From: Kushneria marisflavi
Lineage (GTDB): Bacteria > Pseudomonadota > Gammaproteobacteria > Pseudomonadales > Halomonadaceae
Length of the DNA: 64,000 bases
NCBI RefSeq assembly: GCF_002157205.1
Contig: NZ_CP021358.1
Coordinates: forward strand, 744,001-808,000
Direction: 5' to 3'
A program made the position numbers and the translations under genes. Below, one piece after another: positions 18,642 to 27,735 of this stretch (positions within the stretch are counted from its first letter, which is position 1; each line of letters begins with the position of its first letter). The notes below the pieces were generated by a model. It searched no databases. It worked only from the letters and a program-made list of their open reading frames with translations, and was not told the DNA's origin.

Positions 18642-19508
18642 TCAGCTCTGACCGATTTTGTCCTGCGTCTTCGTATCGAAGTCGCTGGCATCGTGGCGTT
18701 CGTGGAGCTGGGTGTCCGGCTCACCGAAGGTGCGATTGACCATGCGGCCAAGCTGTACCGCCGGGCGAGCGTCGATCTCTTTCGCCCAGCGCACGACGTG
18801 CTCATAGCTTTCCACCTGCAGGAACTCGGCAGCATCGTACAAACGGCCCAGCACCAGCTGGCCATACCAGGACCAGATGGCGATATCGGCAATGGTGTAC
18901 TCACTGCCGGCCATGTAAGCGTTATCAGCCAGATGGCGGTCAAGCACATCAAGCTGACGCTTGGCTTCCATGGTGTAACGGTCGATCGGGTATTCGAGCT
19001 TCACCGGCGCATAGGCATAAAAGTGCCCGAAACCGCCCCCCAGGAAGGGCGCGCTGCCCATCTGCCAGAACAGCCAGTTCATGGTTTCAGTGCGCGCGAC
19101 GTGCTCACTCGGCAGCAGCTCGCCAAACTTCTCGGCCAGATACAAAAGAATCGAGCCGGACTCGAACACCCGTGTGGGCGGTTCGGTGGTGTGGTCGGCC
19201 AGTGCCGGAATCTTGGAGTTGGGGTTGAGTTCGACAAAGCCGCTGCCGAACTGATCGCCTTCGCCAATGTTGATCAGCCACGCATCGTATTCGGCCCCCT
19301 CATGACCGAGCGCCAGCAGCTCCTCAAGCATGATGGAGGCTTTCACGCCGTTGGGTGTGGCCAGCGAATAGAGCTGAAACGGATGCTTGCCGACCGATAG
19401 TGTCTTGTCATGCGTGGGCCCGGCGACCGGACGATTGATACTGGCAAACTTGCCACCGCTTTCCTTCGGTTCCCAGACTTTCGGCGGCGTATATTCCTGA
19501 TCACTCAT
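18642..19508 (-). CDS. yghU: Glutathione transferase-like disulfide-bond oxidoreductase YghU
   Basis: 288 residues, similar to E. coli YghU along its length: N-terminal INRPVAGPTHDKTL, the thioredoxin-like block LYSLATPNGVKASIMLEELL, NPNSKIPAL, FESGSILLYLAEKFG, and the C-terminal helical part with FLGGGFGHFYAYAP and a QLHERHDASDF tail. E. coli YghU reduces disulfides using two bound glutathiones. The ATG follows AAGGGAAA. Single gene. Confidence 0.94.
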   Translation of the reverse strand: MSDQEYTPPKVWEPKESGGKFASINRPVAGPTHDKTLSVGKHPFQLYSLATPNGVKASIMLEELLALGHEGAEYDAWLINIGEGDQFGSGFVELNPNSKIPALADHTTEPPTRVFESGSILLYLAEKFGELLPSEHVARTETMNWLFWQMGSAPFLGGGFGHFYAYAPVKLEYPIDRYTMEAKRQLDVLDRHLADNAYMAGSEYTIADIAIWSWYGQLVLGRLYDAAEFLQVESYEHVVRWAKEIDARPAVQLGRMVNRTFGEPDTQLHERHDASDFDTKTQDKIGQS

Positions 19509-19738
19509 GGGTCATTTCCCTTTGGCATGCATTGGGGTGTCTTGCACCCGGTGTCTCGGGAAAAGATAGCGTGTTAATGAAAAGACCGCGAATGCGCGTC
19601 CCCTATCGCCGTCAGAGTGTGCCTTCATGGCGATTGCCGCGCTGGAGACTATGCTCAATCCAGTCATCGATACACGCGGGCACTGTATCGATAATGCTGC
19701 CGGCAGCAGCCTGGTCGCACACCATGGAGAGAGTCATC

Positions 19739-20644
19739 ATGATCACCATTGAAGGGGCTGGACGCTATACGCTGGGCGAGTGGCAGGTCTGTCGCATGGG
19801 CTATGGCGCCATGCAGCTGGCAGGGCCCGGTGTCTTTGGCCCGCCAGCGGACCCGGCCAGGGCACGCCGAGTGCTTCAGGCCGCCATCGAGTCAGGCGTT
19901 GATCATCTCGACACGTCGGACTTTTACGGTCCACACGTCACCAATCAGCTGATTCGTGAGGCGCTGCATCCCTACCCGGATCAGCTGCATATCGTGACCA
20001 AGGTCAGCGCCCGTCGCGATGAGAAAGGCGCCTGGCTACCGGCGCTCTCGCCTGAAGAATTGACCCGCGCCGTGGAAGACAACCTGCGACACCTCGGGCT
20101 CGAAGCACTGGATGTGGTGAACCTTCGTAGCATGATCGATCCCCACGGTCCGGCGGAAGGATCGCTGGAGGGCCCCTGGACAACACTGCTGGAGCTGAAG
20201 GCACGCGGACTGATTCGCCATCTGGGACTGAGCAACGTCACCGCTACCCAGATACGAGAGGCACAAAAAAGCGGTGACGTGGCCTGTGTGCAGAACCAGT
20301 ACAACCTGGTCCAGCGCCAGGATGATGCCCTGATCGATGAACTGGCCGCGCAGAACATCTCTTACGTGCCCTTCTTTCCGCTGGGCGGCTTCACACCGCT
20401 TCAATCGGACGTGCTGGATGAGGTTGCCGCGCGCATCGAGGCGACACCGATGCAGGTGGCGCTGGCCTGGCTGTTACAGCGCTCGCCCAATATTCTGCTG
20501 ATACCGGGCACCTCGACACCTTCGCATCTTGAAGAGAACCTGGACGCCGCCAATCTGGTCCTCCCACACGCAGAGCTGGCCGTCCTGGATCGGATGTCCA
20601 GCAAGAAAGAGCAGGACCGCCCCTGGTCCGGCCATGATGTCTGA
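19739..20644 (+). CDS. pdxI: Pyridoxal reductase, aldo/keto reductase PdxI family
   Basis: 301 residues, closely resembling E. coli YdbC/PdxI, which reduces pyridoxal to pyridoxine with NADPH in vitamin B6 salvage. Shared blocks include RMGYGAMQLAGPGVFGPP, DTSDFYGPHVTNQLIREAL, LDVVNLR, HLGLSNVT and VPFFPLGGFTPLQS, then MQVALAWLLQRSPNILLIPG. Asp and Tyr of the aldo/keto reductase tetrad lie in DTSDFYGPH and Lys in IVTKV; the usual His position is occupied within VVNLR, as in YdbC. GGAGAGAG lies before the ATG at 19739, and the long upstream extension of the frame has no similarity. Confidence 0.93.
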   Translation: MITIEGAGRYTLGEWQVCRMGYGAMQLAGPGVFGPPADPARARRVLQAAIESGVDHLDTSDFYGPHVTNQLIREALHPYPDQLHIVTKVSARRDEKGAWLPALSPEELTRAVEDNLRHLGLEALDVVNLRSMIDPHGPAEGSLEGPWTTLLELKARGLIRHLGLSNVTATQIREAQKSGDVACVQNQYNLVQRQDDALIDELAAQNISYVPFFPLGGFTPLQSDVLDEVAARIEATPMQVALAWLLQRSPNILLIPGTSTPSHLEENLDAANLVLPHAELAVLDRMSSKKEQDRPWSGHDV

Positions 20645-20913
20645 TACGGGCTCGCCCGGGCCGGCTGCGAACTGCCCTGTGATATTCAACAAAAGTCTCA
20701 GGGCTGCGCTGAGCGACGATGGGTAAGATGTTGCCCCCTTTCGACCCGAAAGCGTAATGTCCGGCCCGCCCCTCACCGGGGCGTCCGTGTTTGGCACCCG
20801 AACGCGATGACCGTGCCGCGCCCCTTTCCCCGTTATCCCGGGGCATTTTGACCCTCTTCTCGAGCCGGAGAGCTTTCAGAGAAGATCGACCGCCACCCCG
20901 GGAGCATGACTGC

Positions 20914-22227
20914 ATGACCACCGATACCGTTTCACCCGCGGCCGGCGAGACGACCTCGCCGACAGCACCGGCCAACACGCCACGACGCGTGATGATCGCA
21001 AGTCTTGCGGGCACCACCATCGAGTTTTATGACTTCTATATCTTCGCGACCGCGGCAGCACTTGTGATCGGGCCCACCTTCTTTCCGGGAGAGTCCTCTC
21101 AGATGCAGGTGCTGGCCGCCTTCATGAGCTTTGGGCTGGCATTCGTGGCCCGTCCGGTAGGCTCGTTTCTCTTTGGTCATTTCGGTGACCGCATCGGGCG
21201 CAAGTCGACGCTGGTGGCCAGTCTGGTACTGATGGGCGGCGCAACGGTCGGCATCGGACTCCTGCCCGGCTATCAAAGCATCGGCATTGCCGCACCGATT
21301 CTATTGTGCGTATTTCGCCTGTGTCAGGGATTGGGCATTGGTGGGGAATGGGGTGGTGCAGCACTTCTGGCGACCGAAAACGCCCCGCGCGGGCGACGAG
21401 CCTTTTTCGGCATGTTCCCGCAGCTGGGGCCGTCGCTGGGCTTTCTGCTGGCCAACGGTGTCTTTCTGGTCATTTTGCTGTCGATGAGCGATGAGGCCTT
21501 CATGGTATGGGGCTGGCGCATTCCGTTTTTGCTGAGCGCCGTACTGGTGGTGATCGGGCTCTATGTCCGCACCACCCTGGCGGAGTCCGAGGTCTTTACC
21601 CGCGAGCAGCAAAAGCCGCCCGGTCGCGCCCCCCTGATCGAGCTGCTGCGCAACCACCGCACGCCGCTGTTGCAGGGCACGCTGGCCATGGTGGCCTGCT
21701 ACGCGATCTTCTATATCACCACCGTGTTTACGCTGAACTACGCCACCCAGACCCAGGGCGTCGACCGCGGCACCTTTTTAGGCATGCTGTGCTTTGCCAT
21801 TATCTTCATGGCCGGGGCCACGCCGCTGTCGGCGCTGGCGTGTGACCGCTTCGGGCGCAAACCGGTGATCATCAGCGGGCTGATCTTTACCATTGCCGTC
21901 GGGCTGATGCTGGCGCCCTTGATCAGCAGCGCCTCGATTCCACTGACGCTGGTGTTCCTGTGTCTCGGCCTGACAGCGATGGGCTGGATCTATGCGCCCA
22001 TGGGCGCGCTTTTACCGGAGCTTTTACCGACACGGGTGCGCTATTCGGGTGCCGGCATCGCCTATAGCCTTGCCGGCATTCTGGGCGCGTCGCTGGCCCC
22101 CTATGCCGCCCAGTGGCTGGTCACTCAGGGGGGCCTCTCATGGGTGGGCTACTACATCGTCGGCATGGCAACCCTGAGCCTTCTGGCCATGCTGAGCGTG
22201 CGCGAAACCCGCGACCGGACGCTTTAG
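20914..22227 (+). CDS. MFS transporter, metabolite:H+ symporter (MHS) family
   Basis: 437 residues with twelve predicted helices. Typical MHS features: SLAGTTIEFYDFYIFATAAAL in helix 1 in shortened form, RPVGSFLFGHFGDRIGRK (motif A), CQGLGIGGEWGGAALL and the C-terminal PELLPTRVRYSGAGIAY. Family members import dicarboxylates, shikimate, alpha-ketoglutarate, proline/betaine and others; this one cannot be assigned. GGGAG lies 9 bp before the chosen ATG; an in-frame start at 20791 has no support. Confidence 0.88.
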   Translation: MTTDTVSPAAGETTSPTAPANTPRRVMIASLAGTTIEFYDFYIFATAAALVIGPTFFPGESSQMQVLAAFMSFGLAFVARPVGSFLFGHFGDRIGRKSTLVASLVLMGGATVGIGLLPGYQSIGIAAPILLCVFRLCQGLGIGGEWGGAALLATENAPRGRRAFFGMFPQLGPSLGFLLANGVFLVILLSMSDEAFMVWGWRIPFLLSAVLVVIGLYVRTTLAESEVFTREQQKPPGRAPLIELLRNHRTPLLQGTLAMVACYAIFYITTVFTLNYATQTQGVDRGTFLGMLCFAIIFMAGATPLSALACDRFGRKPVIISGLIFTIAVGLMLAPLISSASIPLTLVFLCLGLTAMGWIYAPMGALLPELLPTRVRYSGAGIAYSLAGILGASLAPYAAQWLVTQGGLSWVGYYIVGMATLSLLAMLSVRETRDRTL

Positions 22228-22240
22228 GGCCGTGATCATC

Positions 22241-22273
22241 CGTCGGACGATGCTCTGCAGAGCGCGTCCGACG
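22241..22273. terminator. Hairpin between convergent genes
   Basis: CGTCGGACG pairs with CGTCCGACG, and CTCTGCAGAG inside forms a further dyad. It fills the gap between the MHS gene and yqaA, ending exactly where yqaA stops. It lacks a T-run, so its action as a terminator is uncertain. Confidence 0.5.
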
Positions 22274-22687
22274 CTACAGGATCAGCAGACTCAGCACGAT
22301 ATAGCGCAGCGCCTTACCCAGGGTAACAAGCCCCACAAACCAGAGCAGATTGACCCGCAGAACACCGGCGATCAGCGTGAGCGGATCACCGATGATCGGC
22401 ACCCAGGCCAGCAGCAATGACCAGCGTCCATAGCGGCGAAAGCGCTGCTCGGCGCGGGCCATGACGCCCGGTTTCTGACGCTTGAGCCAGCCCTGATTGG
22501 CCCAGTAGCCCATGGCGTAATTCAACAGCGAGCCCAGCACATTACCGACCGTGGCCACCGCCACGAGCGCGACGGGCGATCCCCCCTTGAGCAGCAGCGA
22601 AGCCAGCACGGCTTCCGAACCCATCGGCAATAGCGTGGCTGACAAAAAGGCCGAGATGAACAGTCCGGTCAGGCCGATATCCAGCAA
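22274..22687 (-). CDS. yqaA: YqaA/DedA-like small membrane protein
   Basis: 137 residues, similar to E. coli YqaA (142). The VTT/DedA-type blocks are FISAFLSATLLPMGSEAVL near the N terminus, GNVLGSLLNYAMGYW, and the C-terminal WVPIIGDPLTLIAGVLRVN then GKALRY. The start is probably the TTG at 22687, because GGAGG sits 8 bp upstream and the length then matches the family; a TTG at 22753 would give 159 residues. DedA-like proteins are linked to lipid (undecaprenyl phosphate) flipping, but YqaA's own role is not established. Confidence 0.87.
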   Translation of the reverse strand: MLDIGLTGLFISAFLSATLLPMGSEAVLASLLLKGGSPVALVAVATVGNVLGSLLNYAMGYWANQGWLKRQKPGVMARAEQRFRRYGRWSLLLAWVPIIGDPLTLIAGVLRVNLLWFVGLVTLGKALRYIVLSLLIL

Positions 22688-22978
22688 TGCGCTCCCTCCA
22701 GCAATACGTCTCCATGATGTGCCCTGAATAAGCGCCCTCTCCTGAAGCGTCAAACCCGTTCATTGAATCCTCAGTCCCATGAACCAAAGTTCTCTCTCGC
22801 AACGTCCTGATTCGTTCCATAATGAAACCATCATGCCAGGTGCTGGCTGTTGGAGGTCAAAGCTTAATGGAAGAGGCTGATCAGGGCGCTATCACACGCT
22901 CTGACAAGAACAACAAGCTTCTCAAGTCGATACCAACAAAACAGCCCTGCTCTGCTCGAGGGTGTTCAAGGTGGACCG

Positions 22979-24136
22979 ATGCTCGAGACGATCAAAAAAT
23001 TCTGGTCACCTGGCATTGCAGGCAATCCACACGGGGTGTGCCGCCGGATTGCCCTGAGTAATCAGCTGGGCATTTTTGGAACCGTTGCGACCATACCCTA
23101 TCAGCTGTTTTATTATTTTTATGACTTCGCGGGGTATCGGGGCGTCTTTCTTGCCAATCTGATGTTTATGGCAGGCTACCTGTCAGTGCTGCCACTCAAT
23201 TACAAACGATGGTACAACACTGCCAGCACGGCGTTACTGATCAACGGGTGCTGCCAGCTGTTTGTCGTGACCTGTTTTATCGGTACCGGCGCCGGGGTCA
23301 ATCTGTTTTATTTTTCCCTCGCCGCCATACTGGCCTTTCTCTATAAACGCCCGGGCATACGGGTATACACCGCCATTATGGCCTCGTTTGGCGTGCTGTA
23401 TCTGATCACGCATTTTCTGTTTACGGCGGACACCGTGATTTCACCGATGCCGTCCCCCTGGATCGATGTCATGTACGGTTTCAGCGTGGCGGGTGCGCTG
23501 ACACTTTCAGGCGTTGTGCTGTATATCTTCCGCCAGCAGATCGACCATGCCGAAGGGGAGCTGATGCTCAGCAATCGATACCTGGAAGCACTCAGCAATA
23601 CCGACCCCCTGACGGGCCTGGCGAATCGACGGATGCTGGATGCTGCTCTTGAACGTGAATGGTCACGGCTGGTACGGCATCAGGAGGCGTTGTCAGTGCT
23701 CATGTTTGATGTAGATCACTTCAAGCACTTCAACGATCGTTACGGTCACGCCGAGGGGGACCGCTGTCTCCAGCGGGTAGCCCTGGCGGCCCGAAAGGTG
23801 ATTTCCCGATCTTCCGACCTGCTGGTGCGCTATGGCGGAGAAGAGTTTGTCATCGTGCTGCCAGATACCGACGAGGCAGGAGCAAAACATCTGGGTGACC
23901 AGCTGCGTGCCGCCATCGAGCGTCTGAAAGTGCCTCATGAGGCGCTGGGAAAGGAAGCTTTCGTCACCATCAGCGTGGGCGTTTCAAGCATCGAGTACAT
24001 GATGCCCGGGATCCATGCCTGCAGCGGCATGACCCTACTAAAGCGCGCCGATGAAGCGATGTATCAGGCAAAGCTCAACGGTCGCAATCAGATGGTGTAT
24101 CACCCCTTTCACATGCCGCAGCCCCAGGGGCATTGA
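22979..24136 (+). CDS. Membrane-bound diguanylate cyclase
   Basis: 385 residues: an N-terminal module of about six membrane helices (residues 25-185) and a C-terminal GGDEF domain (about 205-375). The catalytic motif is GGEEF (286-290), compatible with activity, and an inhibitory I-site RSSD lies at 277-280 with the standard five-residue spacing. DVDHFKHFNDRYGH is the conserved metal/GTP-binding region. It should make cyclic di-GMP at the inner membrane in response to an unknown signal. AAGGTGG precedes the ATG. No partner gene is adjacent. Confidence 0.93.
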   Translation: MLETIKKFWSPGIAGNPHGVCRRIALSNQLGIFGTVATIPYQLFYYFYDFAGYRGVFLANLMFMAGYLSVLPLNYKRWYNTASTALLINGCCQLFVVTCFIGTGAGVNLFYFSLAAILAFLYKRPGIRVYTAIMASFGVLYLITHFLFTADTVISPMPSPWIDVMYGFSVAGALTLSGVVLYIFRQQIDHAEGELMLSNRYLEALSNTDPLTGLANRRMLDAALEREWSRLVRHQEALSVLMFDVDHFKHFNDRYGHAEGDRCLQRVALAARKVISRSSDLLVRYGGEEFVIVLPDTDEAGAKHLGDQLRAAIERLKVPHEALGKEAFVTISVGVSSIEYMMPGIHACSGMTLLKRADEAMYQAKLNGRNQMVYHPFHMPQPQGH

Positions 24137-24365
24137 GCGTGTGATACCGATGTCCAGCCCTGATGACAGCTACCCATCCTTGCCGGGAGCCTGCCAGGTC
24201 CAGGCCGTACCTGCCTGCAAAAAACCGCTACACTGATCATCATGCCGGCGCCTGAGCGGCCCTGTCGAAGGACGCGGGCACTTCTTCGTTTTTTACACGG
24301 ACGCTGACGCCCTTTCATGATGGATCGCTTTTCAATGGCATGTCTCGATGTGCGCATGACGCTTC

Positions 24366-25616
24366 ATGCCTGATCGCCGGCTTTTTCGCTCGCTGAGCGT
24401 TTACAACTACCGGCTCTGGTTTGCAGGCGCCATGGTGTCCAATGTGGGGACCTGGATGCAGCGCATCGCCCAGGACTGGCTGGTGCTGACCGTTCTCACG
24501 GCCCATGATGCCAGCGCCATGGGCATTACCATGGCGCTGCAGTTTGGCCCGCAGCTTTTACTGCTGCCGCTGTCCGGCTTTGCCGTGGACTACTTTGATC
24601 GTCGCCGTCTGATCATGCTCTCTCAGGCCCTTCAGGGTCTGCTGGCGCTGGGGCTCGGAATTTTAACCCTGACCGGCGCCGTCACACTCTGGCAGGTCTA
24701 TCTCTTTGCGTTTGCCCTGGGCTGTGTGACGGCCTTTGATGCCCCGGCGCGTCAGGTGTTCGTCAATGACCTGGTCGGCGAGAAGTTTCTGGCCAATGCC
24801 GTGGCGCTCAATTCCACCTCATTCAACGCCGCACGCATGGTAGGTCCGGCCGTGGCCGGCATTCTGATCGCCGCTGCCGGCACCGGCTGGCTCTTTATCA
24901 TCAATGCGGCCTCCTTTGCCGCGGTATTGGGCGCGCTGTGTCTTTTGCGTGTCAATGAGCTGCACATTACCGAACGGGCCACCCAGCGCCGCGGCAGTCT
25001 GACCGAAGGCTTTCGCTACGTGCGCCACCGCCCGGATCTGAGCGCGCTGTTGATCATGCTCTTTTTGATCGGCACCTTCGGCTTCAACTTTTCGGTCTTT
25101 ATCTCGACCATGTCGGTGAGCGTCTTTCACGGCGATGCTCACCAGTACGGGCTTTTGACCACCTGTCTGGCCGTCGGGTCGGTGACCGGTGCGCTACTGG
25201 CCGCCCGACGCGAGCAGCCTCGCATGGCGCTTTTGCTGGTGTCGTCGTTGTCATTCGGCGTGTTCTGCCTGCTGGCCGCGCTGGCGCCCAGCGTCTGGCT
25301 CTTTGCCATAGCGCTGATGCTGACAGGGCTTTCGGCACTGACCTTCATGACCGCCTCCAACGCCACCATGCAGCTCACCACAACGCCGGCCATGCGCGGG
25401 CGAGTGATGGCGCTGCGTATTGCAGTCACCATGGGCGGCACCCCCATCGGAGCGCCCATTGTAGGGGCGATCGCCGACCATGCCGGCCCGCGCTGGGCCA
25501 TGCTGGTGGGGGCAGCCGCCGGGATTCTGGCGGCACTGGTCGCGCTGAGGGCCAGAGTACTGGAACGTCGGCGAGCGGCTTCCGAGACGGCTTCTGTCAC
25601 AGCCATCAGCGACTAG
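24366..25616 (+). CDS. MFS exporter, EntS-like (MFS_3/DHA3)
   Basis: 416 residues with about twelve helices. The opening SLSVYNYRLWFAGAMVSNVG then GTWMQRIAQDWLVL is characteristic of the EntS-like MFS_3 subgroup, as are FDAPARQVFVNDLVG and NSTSFNAARMVGPAVAG. EntS exports enterobactin, but close relatives have other or unknown substrates and no siderophore genes are nearby. The C terminus ends in a basic/Ala-rich tail. No strong ribosome-binding site before the ATG. Confidence 0.85.
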   Translation: MPDRRLFRSLSVYNYRLWFAGAMVSNVGTWMQRIAQDWLVLTVLTAHDASAMGITMALQFGPQLLLLPLSGFAVDYFDRRRLIMLSQALQGLLALGLGILTLTGAVTLWQVYLFAFALGCVTAFDAPARQVFVNDLVGEKFLANAVALNSTSFNAARMVGPAVAGILIAAAGTGWLFIINAASFAAVLGALCLLRVNELHITERATQRRGSLTEGFRYVRHRPDLSALLIMLFLIGTFGFNFSVFISTMSVSVFHGDAHQYGLLTTCLAVGSVTGALLAARREQPRMALLLVSSLSFGVFCLLAALAPSVWLFAIALMLTGLSALTFMTASNATMQLTTTPAMRGRVMALRIAVTMGGTPIGAPIVGAIADHAGPRWAMLVGAAAGILAALVALRARVLERRRAASETASVTAISD

Positions 25617-25672
25617 CGCCAGGGCCGTTCACCCAGGGCGTTATTTCACTTCTTTTCCCGGGATTTCAGGCG

Positions 25673-25705
25673 TATAGTGCGCTCGCTTTCGACCGCCCGG
25701 TCGAA
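25673..25705 (+). promoter_or_regulatory. Putative promoter -10 and 18-bp palindromic operator
   Basis: A -10-like TATAGT (25673-25678) is followed 9 bp later by the palindrome TTCGACCGCCCGGTCGAA (25688-25705; 8-bp arms, 2-bp centre). Its location at or just after the expected transcription start of the MFS gene at 25772 suggests a repressor site. The -35 element is weak, so the promoter is tentative; the palindrome itself is exact. Confidence 0.5.
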
Positions 25706-25771
25706 GGTCCTGCTTTCGAAAGACCCGTTGGCTCCCCCACCCGCCGACGCTCATCAGGATCAACACGCCTC

Positions 25772-27115
25772 ATGTCACGCCAGTTGTTCTCGATGGCCCT
25801 TGCGCCATTACTCGGACTTTTTATCTTTGGGATCGGCAACGGTTTTCTGATGTCGCTGGTGACGGTGCGTCTGGACGCCGCCGGCGAATCCGCCACCACC
25901 ATCGGCTGGATATCGGCCGCCTTTCATGCCGGTCTGGTCATCGGGGCGCTTTTTAGTGACCGAATCCTGCTGCGCATCGGTCATATCCGTGCCTATGCCT
26001 GCTTCGGTGCGCTGGTGGCAGTGACCGTGCTGGCTCAGGGTCTGTGGGTAAACGCCGAATTCTGGTTCGTCATGCGCTTTCTGTGCGGCTGGGCCACGCT
26101 TGGCGTCTATCTGGTAATCGAAAGCTGGCTTTTGAGCGCCTCGGACCCGAAGGTACGCGGTCGCCTGCTGGCGCTGTACATGATCGCGCTGTATGGCGCC
26201 GGCGTGATCGGGCAGCTGCTTTTGGGTGTGGCCGATATCGGTGACGATTCGGCCGCCTTCATGGTCATTGCCATTCTGGCGGCCCTGTCCATCCTGCCGC
26301 TGGGCCTGATCCCGCGTGTTTCACCGCTGATCGAACACGCCGAGCCGCTCTCCCCCTGGCGGCTGATCACGGTCACCCCGACCGGCGTGGCAGGCTGTTT
26401 CGTGGCCGGGCTCCTGATCTCGGCGGTTTATAGCCTTTTGCCGCTGTATCTGCAGCGCAGCGGCCTTGAGCTTTCCGACGTCGGTCGCATGATGGCGGTG
26501 GTGATTCTGGGCGCCATGCTTTTGCAGTATCCCATCGGGCGATGGTCGGATCGCCATGACCGACAGATGGTGCTGATTCTCACCAGTCTGGCGCTGTCAG
26601 CCTTGTGCTTCGGTCTCTTGTGGATCGGTGATGGTCCCCTGCTGATGGCCGGCATGCTCTTTTTGATCGGGGGCAGCGTGTTCGTGCTTTATCCGGTGTC
26701 GATCAGCCACGCCTCCGACCGGGCACCGGCGGGGGCACTGGTGCGCATGAGCCAGGGGCTTTTGCTGATCAACGAGCTGGGCGCCACCTTCAGCCCGCCG
26801 TTGATCACCCCGGTCATGTCGCGGCTGGGCAATGGCGGGCTATTCATGACGATGGGCGGGCTGGGCCTTGTGCTGGCGGTCTTTTTGCTGTGGCGTCGCA
26901 GTCAGCGCCCGGCGCCGATGCCGGTGGCCCCCTTCACCTCCAACCCGCCGCAGTCGGTGGTCGGTGCCGAGCTGGTGGTCACCGAGGCGCTGGTACTGGG
27001 TGCCATCGATCATGAACATCATGAGGATCTTTCACAGGTAGTGCCGGATGTAGATACCGCGCATCCCGATCCGATCACGCCTGACGACACTACCGTCCAG
27101 ACCAGACCCGTGTGA
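25772..27115 (+). CDS. MFS transporter, YcaD-like subfamily
   Basis: 447 residues with twelve predicted helices. YcaD-like features include LGLFIFGIGNGFLMSLVTVR, GWISAAFHAGLVIGALFSDR and LCGWATLGVYLVIESWL, with KVRGRLLALYMIALYGAGV after it. The hydrophilic C-terminal tail of about 55 residues is rich in Pro, Val, Asp and His (HEHHEDLSQ) and may be regulatory or metal-interacting. Substrate unknown. An exact palindrome in its leader suggests dedicated regulation. Confidence 0.86.
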   Translation: MSRQLFSMALAPLLGLFIFGIGNGFLMSLVTVRLDAAGESATTIGWISAAFHAGLVIGALFSDRILLRIGHIRAYACFGALVAVTVLAQGLWVNAEFWFVMRFLCGWATLGVYLVIESWLLSASDPKVRGRLLALYMIALYGAGVIGQLLLGVADIGDDSAAFMVIAILAALSILPLGLIPRVSPLIEHAEPLSPWRLITVTPTGVAGCFVAGLLISAVYSLLPLYLQRSGLELSDVGRMMAVVILGAMLLQYPIGRWSDRHDRQMVLILTSLALSALCFGLLWIGDGPLLMAGMLFLIGGSVFVLYPVSISHASDRAPAGALVRMSQGLLLINELGATFSPPLITPVMSRLGNGGLFMTMGGLGLVLAVFLLWRRSQRPAPMPVAPFTSNPPQSVVGAELVVTEALVLGAIDHEHHEDLSQVVPDVDTAHPDPITPDDTTVQTRPV

Positions 27116-27309
27116 ACTGACCGCCCTTTAAATCGACATCAGCCGGCCACGTCATCGTGACCGCTGTCTGAAATTCAGCGCGGTTTCAGACCAGGGGGAA
27201 AGTGCTTCACTGAAACGACCACAAACCGACTACGCTTTGATTGAACGCTCGTGATAATAACGTGCCGCCAGTGCACAGGTTTTCTTTCAATGCTTTCAGG
27301 GGGTCAGAA

Positions 27310-27735
27310 GTGAACACTGCAGCCGAACATACCTATCGACGCGGAATTAATCCGCTGCACGGGGTGCTGCTTGCCGGCACCCTGGTGCTCTTTCTTGGCG
27401 CCACGCTGAGTGACTACGCCTACATGGACAGCTACGAGATCCAGTGGGCCACCTTTTCCTCCTGGCTGATTGCCTTTGCGCTGGTCTGCAACGGTTTGGC
27501 CTTTCTGTGTGGTCTTTTTGGCCTGTTTGTTGCCCATGACCGCCGCCGGGGACTCATCTATCTCGCCTTGCTGGTGGCCAGTTTCCTGCTGGGCTTCGTC
27601 AACGCGCTGACCCATGCCAAGGACGCCTGGGCCATGATGCCAAACGGCTTCATCCTGTCGCTCGTTGTGACCGTGCTGGCCCTTGTCGCCACCTGGATCG
27701 GCTTTACCAATACCGGCGTGAGGAAATCACAATGA
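27310..27735 (+). CDS. DUF2231-like four-helix membrane protein
   Basis: 141 residues from a GTG preceded by AGGGGG at 6-7 bp; an upstream ATG-like extension from 27241 has no support. The sequence NPLHGVLLAGTLVLFLGATL then SDYAYMDSYEIQWATFSSWL matches DUF2231 membrane proteins, with four helices. In other bacteria this family often neighbours PQQ-type sugar dehydrogenase genes, as here, where it overlaps the next gene by ATGA; a role in electron transfer or anchoring of that enzyme is inference. Confidence 0.85.
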   Translation: MNTAAEHTYRRGINPLHGVLLAGTLVLFLGATLSDYAYMDSYEIQWATFSSWLIAFALVCNGLAFLCGLFGLFVAHDRRRGLIYLALLVASFLLGFVNALTHAKDAWAMMPNGFILSLVVTVLALVATWIGFTNTGVRKSQ

